Positions 9,598 to 17,478 of a stretch of DNA of 64,000 nt are shown in pieces. The first letter of the stretch is position 1, and every line of letters begins with the position of its first letter. Source of the DNA: Streptococcus sp. LYSM12 (GTDB taxonomy: Bacteria > Bacillota > Bacilli > Lactobacillales > Streptococcaceae); NCBI RefSeq assembly GCF_004569635.1, contig NZ_SPOZ01000009.1, positions 18,485 through 82,484 of the forward strand. Reading direction: 5' to 3'. Below the pieces are notes generated by a model. The model ran no database searches, was not told the origin of the DNA, and worked only from the letters and a program-made list of their open reading frames with translations. A program made the translations under genes and the position numbers.

Positions 9598-9837
9598 ATG
9601 GATATTAAAGCAGAAGTAATTGAAATAATTGATGAATTGTTTATGGAAGATGTGTCAGAAATGATGGATGAAGACTTGTTTGATGCAGGTGTTTTAGATA
9701 GTATGGGAACGGTGGAGTTGATTGTTGAAATCGAATCTCGTTTTAATATCCGTGTACCCGTGTCAGAATTTGGGCGTGATGACTGGAATACAGCCAATAA
9801 AATCATCGAAGGGATTATGGAGTTGAGAAATGCTTAA
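9598..9837 (+). CDS. dltC: D-alanyl carrier protein DltC
   Basis: A 79-residue acyl-carrier-type protein, the usual length of DltC. The start at 9598 has AAAAAGGAG 6-7 bp upstream; an open frame extending to 9562 is inside dltB. Ser35 in LDSMGTVEL is the phosphopantetheine attachment site. The protein is strongly acidic. It accepts D-alanine from DltA and delivers it to DltB. It overlaps dltD by 8 bp. Confidence 0.97.
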   Translation: MDIKAEVIEIIDELFMEDVSEMMDEDLFDAGVLDSMGTVELIVEIESRFNIRVPVSEFGRDDWNTANKIIEGIMELRNA

Positions 9838-11113
9838 GCGCCTATGGCTCATTTTAGGCCCAGTCTTTTGTGCAGCCTTGTTGGTCGTTTTCTTACTCGT
9901 CTTTTATCCGACAAATCTTCACCATAATTTTCAGGCAGAAAAACGTTCTGCTGTGACACTGACTGCTACTAGCTTTAAGGGACGAATGCCAAAAGTTCAG
10001 GCACTTACAGATACCAATCACCGCTTTGTTCCTTTCTTTGGCTCAAGCGAGTGGTTGCGCTTTGATAGTATGCATCCGTCTGTTTTAGCGGAGAAGTATG
10101 ACCGTGGCTACCGTCCTTACTTATTAGGACAACGCGGTGCGGCTTCTCTCAACCAATATTTTGGCATGCAGCAGATGTTGCCAGAACTTGAAAATAACAC
10201 AGTTGTGTATGTCGTATCACCCCAGTGGTTTACCAAGACGGGTTATGATGCGAGTGCCTTTCAGCAGTATTTTAATAGTGACCAGTTGACCAGTTTTTTG
10301 ACCCAACAGACAGGAGATAAGGCTGCTCATCATGCGGCAGAGCGCCTCTTGCAGCTCTATCCGAATGTTACGATGGCAGATATTGTCAAGAAAGTCGCAG
10401 AAGGATCAGATTTATCTGCGTCAGAAGACCAGTTTATGAATCTGATGGCGCGCATCAACAAGCGACAGGACATATTTTTTAGTAGTTTGATACCAAGTTA
10501 TAATCACTACTATGACCGAGCTGTATTGCCAAGATTGGACCAGTTACCAGAGGAATTTTCTTACGAAGCTCTTGAAAAAGTAGCAATTCAAGAAGCGAAA
10601 GAACACACCAAGAGCAATGATTTAGGGATTGACGATCAGTTTTACAAGAAACGGTTAAAATCAAAAATAGAGCAACTAAAGGGTGCCCAAAAAAATGTAT
10701 CCTATATTAAGTCCCCTGAATACAATGATTTGCAACTGGTTTTAACTCAGTTTGCCAAATCAAAGACCAATGTTCTCTTTGTCATTCCACCAGTGAATGA
10801 GAAATGGATGGCGTATACAGGCTTACGTGAGGACATGTATCAACAGACCGTTGAAAAGATTAAGTATCAACTACAGAGTCAAGGTTTTACCAATATTGCT
10901 GATTTTTCAAAAGATGGTGGTAGGCCTTACTTCATGCAAGATACTATTCACATGGGCTGGCTTGGTTGGCTCGAATTTGACAAGGTGGTAGATCCTTTTG
11001 TTGCAAATCCCCAACCTGCTCCTACTTATCAGCTCAACCCAGCTTTTTTCAGTAAGGAATGGGCTACTTATGATGGTGAAGTGAAAGAGTTTTCACTGGA
11101 TAGGGCAAAATGA
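9830..11113 (+). CDS. dltD: DltD, D-alanyl transfer protein
   Basis: A 427-residue protein with one N-terminal membrane anchor ([22 protein letters not shown], about 5-26) and a large outside domain of SGNH/GDSL-like type. The [11 protein letters not shown] segment (about 66-76) carries the conserved Ser, and a C-terminal [10 protein letters not shown] block carries the Asp/His pair. DltD moves D-alanine to lipoteichoic acid on the outer face and is the last gene of the operon. A decayed transposase follows 35 bp downstream. Confidence 0.95.
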   Translation: MLKRLWLILGPVFCAALLVVFLLVFYPTNLHHNFQAEKRSAVTLTATSFKGRMPKVQALTDTNHRFVPFFGSSEWLRFDSMHPSVLAEKYDRGYRPYLLGQRGAASLNQYFGMQQMLPELENNTVVYVVSPQWFTKTGYDASAFQQYFNSDQLTSFLTQQTGDKAAHHAAERLLQLYPNVTMADIVKKVAEGSDLSASEDQFMNLMARINKRQDIFFSSLIPSYNHYYDRAVLPRLDQLPEEFSYEALEKVAIQEAKEHTKSNDLGIDDQFYKKRLKSKIEQLKGAQKNVSYIKSPEYNDLQLVLTQFAKSKTNVLFVIPPVNEKWMAYTGLREDMYQQTVEKIKYQLQSQGFTNIADFSKDGGRPYFMQDTIHMGWLGWLEFDKVVDPFVANPQPAPTYQLNPAFFSKEWATYDGEVKEFSLDRAK

Positions 11114-11147
11114 TATAAAAGCAGTACAGTTGTGAGATGCTATTGAT

Positions 11148-11900
11148 ATGGTATATTCACTAGATTTTCGTAAAAAAGTGATCGCATCTTGTAACAAAAT
11201 AGGTCGTATTTCAGAAGTAGCTACTGTTTTCCAAATCTCACGTAATGCCATTTAGGAATGGTTAAAACCCAGAGAGAAAAAGAGGTGAGTGTAGTAACCA
11301 AGTCAAGAAAAGTGGATAAAGACAAACGAAGAGCCTATCTTGAAGCTCATCTGGCTGTCATCCAACTGTTATCCACTATGCTCTCAAAGCTACCTACGGG
11401 ATACTCTCGAAAAAGAACGACCAAGCATCTGAAAAAGCAGAATGGTTTCTTAAAGATGTCAATAACTTAAGGCAACCTCCTGTTTAGAGTGATGAAACGA
11501 GTTTTGATACCTGCTTTTACCGAGAGTACGGTTGCCCATTGAGAGATTCATTGACAGTAGGTCAAGCATCTGGAAGAAGATGCCGGAGGATATCTTTCCT
11601 TGCGGGTTTGATAAGTGGTGAGCTTGTAGCTCTGATGATTTACGAAGATACTATGACGAGCGACTTTTTCGAAGCCTAGTTTCAGAAATTCTCGTTACGA
11701 ATGTTAGATACAGTATCTGTTATTATGATAGCTAATACAAGGGTTCATGGAATGACTAGGATAAAGGTCTTATGGGAAGAGCAAGGTCATCAACTTCTAG
11801 CTCTTCCTCCCTATTCACTGACGACAAGTCCATTGGGAAAACATGGGCTCATATCAAAAAGCACCTCCGAAAAGTATCGTAGTTCGGCATTACTTTTCGG
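11148..11900 (+). pseudogene. Decayed IS630-type transposase
   Basis: Reading across frames gives recognisable pieces of an IS630-family transposase. The N-terminal helix-turn-helix MVYSLDFRKKVIASCNKIGR is followed by a stop after SRNAI. Catalytic-core pieces follow: SFDTCFYREYGCPLRD, SGRRCRRISFLAGLISGELV, YEDTMTSDFFEA, a decayed VIMIANTRVH where the active Asp is expected (usually MDNARFH), and HQLLALPPYS. Several stops and frameshifts make it inactive. The order of pieces matches IS630-Spn1-like elements. This matters because the RUP-like repeats share the TA target preference of this family. Confidence 0.85.
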
Positions 11901-11927
11901 AGGTGCTGTTGTCCTAGTATTGTTTGA

Positions 11928-12034
11928 AATAGTCATTTAGTTTATATTTTTATTACTTCGTTAACTCGTCTTGCTGTACTCCAGTACTACCTGGGACTCC
12001 TTTCCTAGTACTAAAAATAAACGAAACGGTTATA
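11928..12034 (+). repeat. RUP-like mobile repeat, copy 3 (subtype 2)
   Basis: About 107 bp. The left end is slightly decayed (AATAGTCATTTAG); the right end reads ACGAAACGGTTATA. The core has CGTCTTGCTGTACTCCAGTA and CTAGTACTAAAAATAAACG, the subtype-2 form also seen at 35759, 44215 and 58556. It lies directly after the dead IS630 transposase. Confidence 0.8.
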
Positions 12035-12039
12035 CCAAA

Positions 12040-12260
12040 TAGGGAGGGGGAAAGAAGTTGATAGGTAGGTAGAAAAAGAGTTCGGTTTCTCCCGTACTCT
12101 TCTCCCATTCTAGGTTCGGGCTGAAACGGTCTATTTCCTCCCATCCCTGCACAAGTTGATGAGGTTGGCTTTAGAATGTAAAACACGAACAAATCTGCTG
12201 CAACGACTGCGCTGATACCTTGATACGAACTCTGAGAAGTGGAGGTGGACTTTCTGTCCA
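12040..12260 (+). repeat. Degenerate intergenic repeat, family B copy 2
   Basis: Shares AGAAAAAGAGTTCGGTTTCTC, CATTCTAGGTTCGGGCTGAA and ACGGTCTATT with the copies near 1.1, 15.4 and 44.1 kb. It ends with a hairpin (GGTGGAC / GTCCAGCC) followed by TTTTT at about 12240-12270. Confidence 0.55.
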
Positions 12261-12284
12261 GCCTCTTTTTGTTGGTATTGAGTA

Positions 12285-13091
12285 TCAGTCTATATAGGTG
12301 GTCGGTTGTGCATTCAACCAGCTGTAGAGTAGCCCGATTACCAAGCCACCACCGACATAGTTTCCTAAACCTGAGAAGAGGAAATTAGACAGGACGGATA
12401 AGCTATTCATGCCTTCGACGGGGCCTCCTGTTGCAAAGATAGCAAGAGAGAAGCTTGAAAAATTGGCAATAACGTGCTCGAAGCCAAAGAAAGCAAAGAT
12501 AAAGATGATGAAGATGACTCCTATTATTTTTCCGGCGTCATCTTTCATTTTTAGAAAGGCAAAGACGGCGATATTGACTACCATATTGGCAAAAATCCCT
12601 TCGATAAACTGGGTTAGAGGTGTTTTCGCTATTTTAGCAATCGTACCTTGAATCAGGTAGCTATCGGTCGCCACATGCCCGATTGAAAAAGGGGTTGTTT
12701 GTGCAATGAGGAAGCAGACCAGTATTGCTCCGATAAAGTTAAAGAAAATGCAGCTAGCTAAGATTTTCAGAGCTGTCTTGGTCGGAATGACTTTGCGGTA
12801 GATAGCAACCGTCATATACATCATATTGGAGGTTCCAAGTTCTGCATTCATATAGAGAATCATAAGAAGCCCCCAGCCGAACATGACACTATAGCTGAAT
12901 TTTCCAAGTCCTGCTGCCACATGTTCGATCTTGTCTGCTGTATAGAGCGAAATCGTAATTCCTAGTGCCAAATAGGCACTAGCAAAAATAGAGCGGAGAG
13001 CATAAGCCCAATAGTTGCTTTCAAACAGAGCTGCTTTTTTCTTGATGCTTTTCTCAAGCATATACATTAAGGTTTGATCTTGTGCTGCCAA
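12285..13091 (-). CDS. Formate/nitrite transporter family channel
   Basis: A 268-residue membrane protein with six hydrophobic segments, as in the FocA/NirC family. Typical blocks are SIFASAYLALGITI near the N-terminus, FGWGLLMILYMNAELGTSNM in the middle, and FFGFEHVIANFSSFSLA, which holds the conserved central-pore His of FNT channels. The frame opens with TTG (GCAGCACAAG follows), preceded by AGTAGG; an internal ATG at codon 9 has no ribosome binding site. The likely substrate is formate from pyruvate formate-lyase, consistent with a Rex-like box just upstream, but nitrite or lactate cannot be excluded. Confidence 0.88.
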   Translation of the reverse strand: MAAQDQTLMYMLEKSIKKKAALFESNYWAYALRSIFASAYLALGITISLYTADKIEHVAAGLGKFSYSVMFGWGLLMILYMNAELGTSNMMYMTVAIYRKVIPTKTALKILASCIFFNFIGAILVCFLIAQTTPFSIGHVATDSYLIQGTIAKIAKTPLTQFIEGIFANMVVNIAVFAFLKMKDDAGKIIGVIFIIFIFAFFGFEHVIANFSSFSLAIFATGGPVEGMNSLSVLSNFLFSGLGNYVGGGLVIGLLYSWLNAQPTTYID

Positions 13092-13116
13092 AATAGATAC
13101 CTACTTCATGTTTAAT

Positions 13117-13134
13117 TTGATAATTTTATCACAA
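13117..13134 (-). promoter_or_regulatory. Possible Rex operator upstream of the FNT channel gene
   Basis: TTGATAATTTTATCACAA has a perfect TCACAA half-site and a degenerate second half relative to the Rex pattern TTGTGA-N6-TCACAA. It sits about 30 bp upstream of the FNT start. Four better or comparable sites precede adhE in this window. Confidence 0.4.
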
Positions 13135-13252
13135 TCTATACTATACCAAAAAATGTCAGAAAATGTAAAGGCTTTTATAAAGAAATTTCACACCAAGGCA
13201 TAAAATGGCCAGTTTTGAACCTCGACTTGTGAACGAAGAGTTTGATAAGAGA

Positions 13253-13358
13253 TATCGTCATTTCGTTTATCTTTTATGACTTCGTTTACTCGCTTTGCTG
13301 TACTCTAGTACAGCCTGCAGCTCCTTGCCTAGTACTAAAAGTAAACTAAAAGACTATA
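13253..13358 (+). repeat. RUP-like mobile repeat, copy 4
   Basis: A subtype-1 element of 106 bp running from TATCGTCATTTCG to AAACTAAAAGACTATA, in the gap of about 350 bp between the FNT channel and a TetR gene. Nothing else recognisable is in that gap besides the FNT promoter region. Confidence 0.8.
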
Positions 13359-13439
13359 TGTCTACGAGAAGCAAGGTGAGGAGTTTCTAATTTTGGGGAA
13401 AATAAGAAAGAATGAAATGTGGACTTTCTACATTTCATT

Positions 13440-14033
13440 CTAAGCGTTTTTGTCTTGAGAAAAAATCCTTTTTGTATCGCTTCTTTCTGTTTCCTCCAAA
13501 CCAGAAACACGACTATCGATCACTTCTAGGAAATAGCTGGCAATGGTCTGTTCATCAATCGCTTGTCGCTGTTGCAACCACCAGTTAATGGTTTCGATGA
13601 AAGTTGTTGCGACAAAGTGCTCTAAAAAAGTTTCAGGAACGTGTTTTCTTTTGTGGATGAGTGGTGTGCGAACAAGTGGAAAGACATAACGATGCAATTC
13701 TTTTTTGAGTCGGTTTGTAAAATACAAATTATTAGATAGCAAAAGAGTTGCAACCTTGTCTTGATTGTTTCTGAAATGGTAGAAGATATGAGCAAGAGTT
13801 CCGTGAATATCGTTTTGTGCTTGAGGCTTGGCAAAGCTGTGGGCAAAGAGATCTTCGCAAATCTCCTCTAGTAACACCTCCTTGCTTGCAAAATGGGCAT
13901 AAAAGGTCGAACGTCCCACATCTGCTAAGTCGATAATATCCTGTACTGTAATCGTATCGTAGTTTTGCTGGTTGAGCAAGTGGATAAAGGCTTGGTAAAT
14001 AGCTGCACGTGATTTTTTGATTCGTCTGTCCAT
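13440..14033 (-). CDS. TetR/AcrR family transcriptional regulator
   Basis: 197 residues starting MDRRIKKSRAAIYQAF. The N-terminal helix-turn-helix (ITVQDIIDLADVGRSTFYAH, about 28-47) and the long helical C-terminus with a paired Trp (ETINWWLQQ) resemble the DhaS-like TetR branch. No clear ribosome binding site precedes the ATG at 14033. The gene stands alone between repeats, so no target can be suggested from context. Confidence 0.85.
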   Translation of the reverse strand: MDRRIKKSRAAIYQAFIHLLNQQNYDTITVQDIIDLADVGRSTFYAHFASKEVLLEEICEDLFAHSFAKPQAQNDIHGTLAHIFYHFRNNQDKVATLLLSNNLYFTNRLKKELHRYVFPLVRTPLIHKRKHVPETFLEHFVATTFIETINWWLQQRQAIDEQTIASYFLEVIDSRVSGLEETERSDTKRIFSQDKNA

Positions 14034-14061
14034 CGTTGTTGTACAAATGCAGACTATCTGG

Positions 14062-14415
14062 TATAGTCGTTTCGTTCTTTTTTATATCTTGGTTTACTCG
14101 CCTAGCCTTAAAAGCAAACGAACCTACTATAATGATATCCAGATCAATCTGTACCGTGTTTCTTTCTGTAGAGTAATGAATGGTCGGGTCTTTCGGTTTA
14201 AATTTATTACATTACTGCCTCGTCTTGCTTAATTCCAGTTATGCCTGGGGCTTGTTGCCTAGTGCTAAATCCAACTGAAAGACTATAAAATCAAACAAAT
14301 GGTTTGGTTCTGAATATAGTATACATCAATTTGCAGAAAAAGACTCAAAAAGCAATTTTATAGAGTACGGCAAAGCGAGTGAACGAAGTCATAAAAGATA
14401 AACTAAAGGACTATA
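14062..14415. repeat. Remnants of RUP-like repeats (copies 5 and fragments)
   Basis: Three pieces are visible. 14062-14131 is an internally deleted element with both ends (TATAGTCGTTTCG and ACGAACCTACTATA). About 14215-14288 is a right half ending GAAAGACTATA. About 14361-14414 is an inverted half element ending AAACTAAAGGACTATA. The rest of 14034-14427 shows no gene. Confidence 0.65.
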
Positions 14416-14427
14416 AGCTTTTGAGCT

Positions 14428-15000
14428 TTAGATAGATTTCTTATATTCACGAGCTGCGGGTGGTTGGTAGGCTGTAATAAATTGCTCAATTTGGTCTAGC
14501 TTGTCTGAAAAGAGTGTCTTTTCACGGTCTTCAAGGGTTAGAAATCCTGCTGTAACCATGGTATCAAAGAATTGCTCTAAGGCTTGATAGTAGCCTGCGA
14601 TGTTAAAGAGAATGCAGGGCTTATCATTTTTCCCAATTCTAGCCCAGGAGATGACCTCGCTGATTTCTTCTAAAGTGCCAGGTCCGCCGGGTAGGGCGAT
14701 AAAGACATCTGCATCTTGAATCAACGCCAGTTTGCGTTCAGACATGGTTTCAACTGTACGGAGTTCCGAGAGATTGGGGTGGGCAAGTTCACAGTCTTTT
14801 AGAAATTCTGGAATGATGCCAATCACCTGTCCACCGTGTGCCAGGACGGTATCTGCAATCAAGCTCATAAGACCTGTATTGCCACCTCCATAGACAAGGG
14901 TATGCCCATTTTCCCCAATCCATTTTCCAAGAGCTATTGTTCCTGCTTGGTAGGCAGGATTTTCCCCTAAACTTGCTCCACAGTAGACGGTTACTTTCAT
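14428..15000 (-). CDS. LOG family protein (TIGR00730-type Rossmann fold)
   Basis: 190 residues starting MKVTVYCGASLGENP. Diagnostic motifs are YGGGNTGLM (about 37-45) and PGGPGTLEE (104-112), the PGGxGTxxE signature of LOG-type nucleoside 5-prime-monophosphate phosphoribohydrolases. Bacterial members hydrolyse nucleotide N-glycosidic bonds, and several were once misannotated as lysine decarboxylases. It lies 20 bp downstream of a decayed MazG-like gene on the same strand, suggesting a former nucleotide-housekeeping pair. Confidence 0.9.
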   Translation of the reverse strand: MKVTVYCGASLGENPAYQAGTIALGKWIGENGHTLVYGGGNTGLMSLIADTVLAHGGQVIGIIPEFLKDCELAHPNLSELRTVETMSERKLALIQDADVFIALPGGPGTLEEISEVISWARIGKNDKPCILFNIAGYYQALEQFFDTMVTAGFLTLEDREKTLFSDKLDQIEQFITAYQPPAAREYKKSI

Positions 15001-15019
15001 TAGTCCCTGAACCTTTCTT

Positions 15020-15317
15020 CTAATTTTTGCTTGTGGCTTGCCATACTTCCTCTATTGAAATCTGATATTTATCCGCAATGATAAAGAGATTGTCCAAGAC
15101 ATGGCCTAGCTCCCCGCGAATGCGAGCGGAGGTTTTCTTCTTGACTGTTAACTGGCTCATCTGGTCAATCGCGTCCAATCTCCATTTTTCAAATGGCATG
15201 CGCCAATTCTCCTACTTCTTTGTAGAGAAAATTCGTCCGAAGAAAGGGATTGTAGGTAGACCAGTTGCGCTTCTTATAACATTGACTAACCCAATCTTGA
15301 TATTCTCTAATGGCCAT
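15020..15317 (-). pseudogene. Decayed MazG-like nucleotide pyrophosphohydrolase
   Basis: Reverse-strand reading from ATG at 15317 gives MAIREYQDWVSQCYKKRNW, then KEVGELAHAI, then a TGA, KMEIGRD, a second TGA, and PDEPVNSQEENL. After a frameshift it continues ELGHVLDNLFIIADKYQISI and EEVWQATSKN. The spaced acidic residues (E-x-x-E and a later D-x-x-D region) fit the MazG-like fold. Two nonsense codons and one frameshift make it nonfunctional unless they are sequencing errors. Confidence 0.75.
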
Positions 15318-15404
15318 GCAGACTTTCTAACGATCATTATCAATAGTATAGCATGAGTAGATGAGAAAAGCGAGTGAAGATTTCAGATATGACACGGCTT
15401 TCTT

Positions 15405-15550
15405 GAAATCTTCAGCTCCGAAAAGACAGGTAGAAAAAGGCTTCGCTTTCTCCTTACTTCTTCCATATCTAGGTTTGGGCTGAGACGGTCTGGGAATAAC
15501 TATTGCTTCCACCCGTAGGTCAGATTTGGAGCGTAAAAAGGGAACAAATA
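15405..15550 (+). repeat. Degenerate intergenic repeat, family B copy 3
   Basis: Contains CAGGTAGAAAAAGGCTTCG, CCATATCTAGGTTTGGGCTG and AGACGGTCTGGGAAT, matching the other family B copies but truncated. Confidence 0.5.
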
Positions 15551-15640
15551 TGAGTAAAAAGTCCCAATAAAATTACCAATGGTAAAATCATACAGTTTGA
15601 AGAAGTGTTATAAATAGGCCAACAAAAACCTGTTTATATA

Positions 15641-15669
15641 TTGAACCAGATTTTAAAACATGCTATACT
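15641..15669 (+). promoter_or_regulatory. Toxin mRNA promoter, copy 1
   Basis: TTGAAC at 15641-15646 and TATACT at 15664-15669 with a 17-bp spacer. The mRNA would start near 15676 and carry a leader of about 90 bases before the toxin frame. Confidence 0.7.
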
Positions 15670-15765
15670 ATATAAGTGGAAAAGTTAAGGCGGTGGCTCT
15701 GATTTCTGAAAGGTGGTGGTGCTTATGAATGTAGGTGCTAAAATCCAAAGAGAAAGGAGCGACTA

Positions 15766-15870
15766 TTGTCGATTTACGAGGCCATACAGCTCATGCTTGG
15801 GTTCGGTAGTTTTATACTGTCACTCATTGGCTTAGTTGTTATTATCGTAAAAATGAACAATAAAAAATAA
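15766..15870 (+). CDS. Holin-like type I toxin peptide, copy 1
   Basis: A 34-residue frame with a TTG start preceded by AAAGGAG. It reads LSIYEAIQLMLGFGSF then a hydrophobic run ILSLIGLVVIIV and a basic tail KMNNKK. One membrane helix with a lysine-rich end is the form of the putative holin-like toxin family (Hol_Tox). These act at the cytoplasmic membrane when their antisense RNA is lost. An overlapping frame starting ATGAATGTAGG at 15725 could be a leader peptide but looks non-coding. The stop codon lies inside the terminator stem. Confidence 0.75.
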   Translation: MSIYEAIQLMLGFGSFILSLIGLVVIIVKMNNKK

Positions 15871-15905
15871 CCGTCTGAACTTTGGCAAGCTGACGATTAT
15901 TTTTA
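15862..15905. terminator. Bidirectional terminator between toxin mRNA and antisense RNA, copy 1
   Basis: AATAACCGTC and GACGATTATT flank a 17-base loop. A-runs lie on the left and T-runs on the right, so it can end transcripts from both directions. The two RNAs therefore overlap at their 3-prime ends. Confidence 0.65.
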
Positions 15906-15975
15906 ATAATTACAGATCTGCCACCGTCTTAAACGGTTCTGCATGGGGTAGTTGTTGGTGCAACTGCCCTTTTCT
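15862..15975 (-). ncRNA. Antisense antitoxin RNA, copy 1
   Basis: A consensus promoter on the reverse strand (TTGACA, complement of 16005-16010; TATAAT, complement of 15982-15987; 17-bp spacer) drives a transcript of about 114 bases toward the toxin gene, ending at the shared terminator. The RNA has a hairpin built on GGGCAGTTG and CAACTACCCC with a short loop. It also has an ACCGTTTAAGACGGT stem. The block GACGGTGGCAGA faces GGCGGTGGCTCT in the toxin leader. This arrangement is that of convergent type I systems. Confidence 0.7.
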
Positions 15976-16082
15976 GTTACCATTATATCTAAAATGATAT
16001 AAACTGTCAATAAAATAAGAAAGGCGCTATTTTGTAGATGTGATTTATAAGAGAAAGTTTGCCTACCTTTGACAGTGGTTTT

Positions 16083-16107
16083 GAGTATCCATTTAAAATG
16101 GATACTC
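16083..16107. repeat. Perfect 25-bp palindrome at the left border of the second module
   Basis: GAGTATCCATTT, one central A, and AAATGGATACTC form 12-bp perfect arms. It ends directly before the CATACAGTTTG start of repeat R2. No T-run follows, so it is not an ordinary terminator. Confidence 0.7.
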
Positions 16108-16159
16108 CATACAGTTTGAAGAAGTGTTATAAATAGGCTAACAAGAACCTATTTATATA

Positions 16160-16188
16160 TTGAATCAGATTTTAAAACGTGCTATACT
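16160..16188 (+). promoter_or_regulatory. Toxin mRNA promoter, copy 2
   Basis: TTGAAT at 16160-16165 and TATACT at 16183-16188 with a 17-bp spacer, homologous to the copy 1 promoter. Confidence 0.7.
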
Positions 16189-16284
16189 ATATAAGCGGAA
16201 AAGTTAAGGCGGTGGCTCTGATTTCTGAAAGGTGGTGGTGCTTATGAATGTAGGTGCTAAAATCCAAAGAGAAAGGAGCGACTA

Positions 16285-16389
16285 TTGTCAGTTTACGAGG
16301 CCATACAGCTCATGCTTGGGTTCGGTAGTTTTATACTTTCGCTCATTGGCTTAGTTGTTATTATCGTAAAAATGAACAATAAAAAATAA
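16285..16389 (+). CDS. Holin-like type I toxin peptide, copy 2
   Basis: A 34-residue TTG-start frame (LSVYEAIQLMLGFGSF, then ILSLIGLVVIIV and KMNNKK). It differs from copy 1 at one residue, Ile3 to Val. Silent changes elsewhere in the frame (ACTGTC to ACTTTC) suggest that the peptide has been kept under selection. RBS AAAGGAG precedes it. Confidence 0.75.
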   Translation: MSVYEAIQLMLGFGSFILSLIGLVVIIVKMNNKK

Positions 16390-16524
16390 CCGTCTATGTC
16401 CAACTTTTGGGGGTCAGTACACTGTAACTTTGGTCGAGTTAACGGTTATTTTTTAACGGTTATTTTCTGCCACCGTCTTAAACGGTTCTGCATGGGGTAG
16501 TTGTTGGTACAACTGCCCTTTTCT
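16381..16524 (-). ncRNA. Antisense antitoxin RNA, copy 2
   Basis: Reverse-strand promoter TTGACA (complement of 16554-16559 is TTGACA) and TATAAT (complement of 16531-16536) with a 17-bp spacer. The transcript is homologous to copy 1, but its terminator region is enlarged: the stem halves AAATAACCGT and ACGGTTATTT now lie about 45 bases apart. The change may alter the length of overlap with the toxin mRNA. Confidence 0.65.
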
Positions 16525-16569
16525 GTTACCATTATATCGAACATTGCATAAATTGTCAATCAAGCTGGA

Positions 16570-17080
16570 CAAAAAATGAGACGTAGATAGTGTTTTAAGA
16601 TATGGAAGATGTTAGGGATACGGAGGTGTTGTAAGCAATAAAAGCGGATGAAAATCGTTTAGCTGAAGTAGAAAGTTATGGAGAGGCAGAAGAAATCAGA
16701 TGAGATAAAGCGACCTTATTTTGAAACTTTAGATTGGTACTAGGCAGACTTGCAAAAGCTATCCTGGATTGATACAAATGGATAATATAAGAGAAGAGGT
16801 CATTTAACAGAATGTGATGTAAGCCGTCTGATTGATTTTTTGGTACATAAATCGGAGAGTATGTCGAAAAGAATGTTAGCTTTGTTTTGGTAGCATATGG
16901 ATCAAACACTACTACATCAACACTAGCGGGACAGTATGTTGTGGATGTAGAAAAAATCAAATAAAGGAACTGCACTTCTGGGAAAGGGAGAAGGCTATTA
17001 TTCAGAAGACAATGCTGGAGTTGAGTGATGAAGTGCCAAGGAAACAAGCGGACAAAAATCGGGTAACATGAGTTTCTAGG
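16570..17080. other. Gene-free stretch, probably decayed coding DNA
   Basis: No intact frame fits. On the plus strand, protein-like segments appear in different frames, interrupted by stops: IKADENRLAEVESYGEAEEI, LVLGRLAKAIL and FVLVAYGSNTTTSTLAGQYV. They suggest a broken gene, but I could not assign a family. The open frame on the minus strand here (16676-17047) has unlikely composition and no ribosome binding site. Confidence 0.4.
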
Positions 17081-17084
17081 TGAT

Positions 17085-17118
17085 AAAAAAGCCCAGAAAC
17101 GTTGATTTCAAGGGCTTT
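17085..17118 (-). terminator. Terminator of the rpmF-rpmG operon
   Basis: Read on the minus strand, AAAGCCC and GGGCTTT form the stem and are followed by a run of T, 13 bp after the rpmG stop. Confidence 0.75.
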
Positions 17119-17130
17119 CTGTATATCGTC

Positions 17131-17280
17131 TTATTTCACCTCAGTGAAAATGACGTGCTTACGCAATTTTGGTGAGTATTTTTTTAATTGAAGACGGTCT
17201 GGAGTGTTACGTTTGTTTTTAGAAGTAAGGTACAAGCGTTCACCAGATTCTTTGTGTTCAAGTGTGATATTTACGCGCAT
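17131..17280 (-). CDS. rpmG: 50S ribosomal protein L33 (cysteine-free form)
   Basis: 49 residues starting [18 protein letters not shown] and ending HVIFTEVK. It is full length for L33. It lacks the two Cys-x-x-Cys pairs of zinc-binding L33, so it is the zinc-independent form. It lies 15 bp after rpmF in the same transcript. In Firmicutes that carry both forms, the cysteine-free type is often linked to zinc-limitation control; I see no clear Zur/AdcR box here. Confidence 0.95.
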   Translation of the reverse strand: MRVNITLEHKESGERLYLTSKNKRNTPDRLQLKKYSPKLRKHVIFTEVK

Positions 17281-17295
17281 GGTATCTCCCCTCTA

Positions 17296-17478
17296 TTATT
17301 CAGCTGCAGCAGCTTTAGCGATTTTACGTCCTTTGTAGTATCCTTTCAAAGATACACGGTGAGAACGTGAGTAATCCCCAGTAGTTTCATCAAATTTTAC
17401 AGATGGAGCTGTCAATTTGTAGTGTGTACGACGTTTGTTTTTTTTCGCTTTTGATGTGCGACGTGCAGGTACTGCCAT
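17296..17478 (-). CDS. rpmF: 50S ribosomal protein L32
   Basis: 60 residues starting [17 protein letters not shown], the invariant L32 opening, and ending KIAKAAAAE. It also lacks zinc-binding cysteines, matching the L33 next to it. GGAGGAAAAAAGAA precedes the ATG. Between this gene and divergent hisS lies a 15-bp palindrome (ATACAAT-A-ATTGTAT, 17602-17616) of unknown role. Confidence 0.97.
   Translation of the reverse strand: MAVPARRTSKAKKNKRRTHYKLTAPSVKFDETTGDYSRSHRVSLKGYYKGRKIAKAAAAE

Larger units (their letters stand above)
15589..16010 (+). repeat. Direct repeat R1 carrying a type I toxin-antitoxin module
   Basis: Starting at CATACAGTTTGAAGAAG, this segment repeats 519 bp downstream (16108-16560) with only scattered substitutions and one insertion of about 40 bp in the terminator of the second copy. 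Each copy carries a sense promoter, a toxin frame, a terminator and a convergent antisense promoter. Confidence 0.85.

Noticed and set aside
14428..15000. Lysine decarboxylase
   Set aside because: PGGPGTLEE proteins were once named so, but the motif marks LOG-type nucleotide hydrolases.
16676..17047. 123-codon frame on the minus strand
   Set aside because: The amino acid composition is unlikely, no start signals are visible, and the opposite strand carries fragments of a decayed protein.
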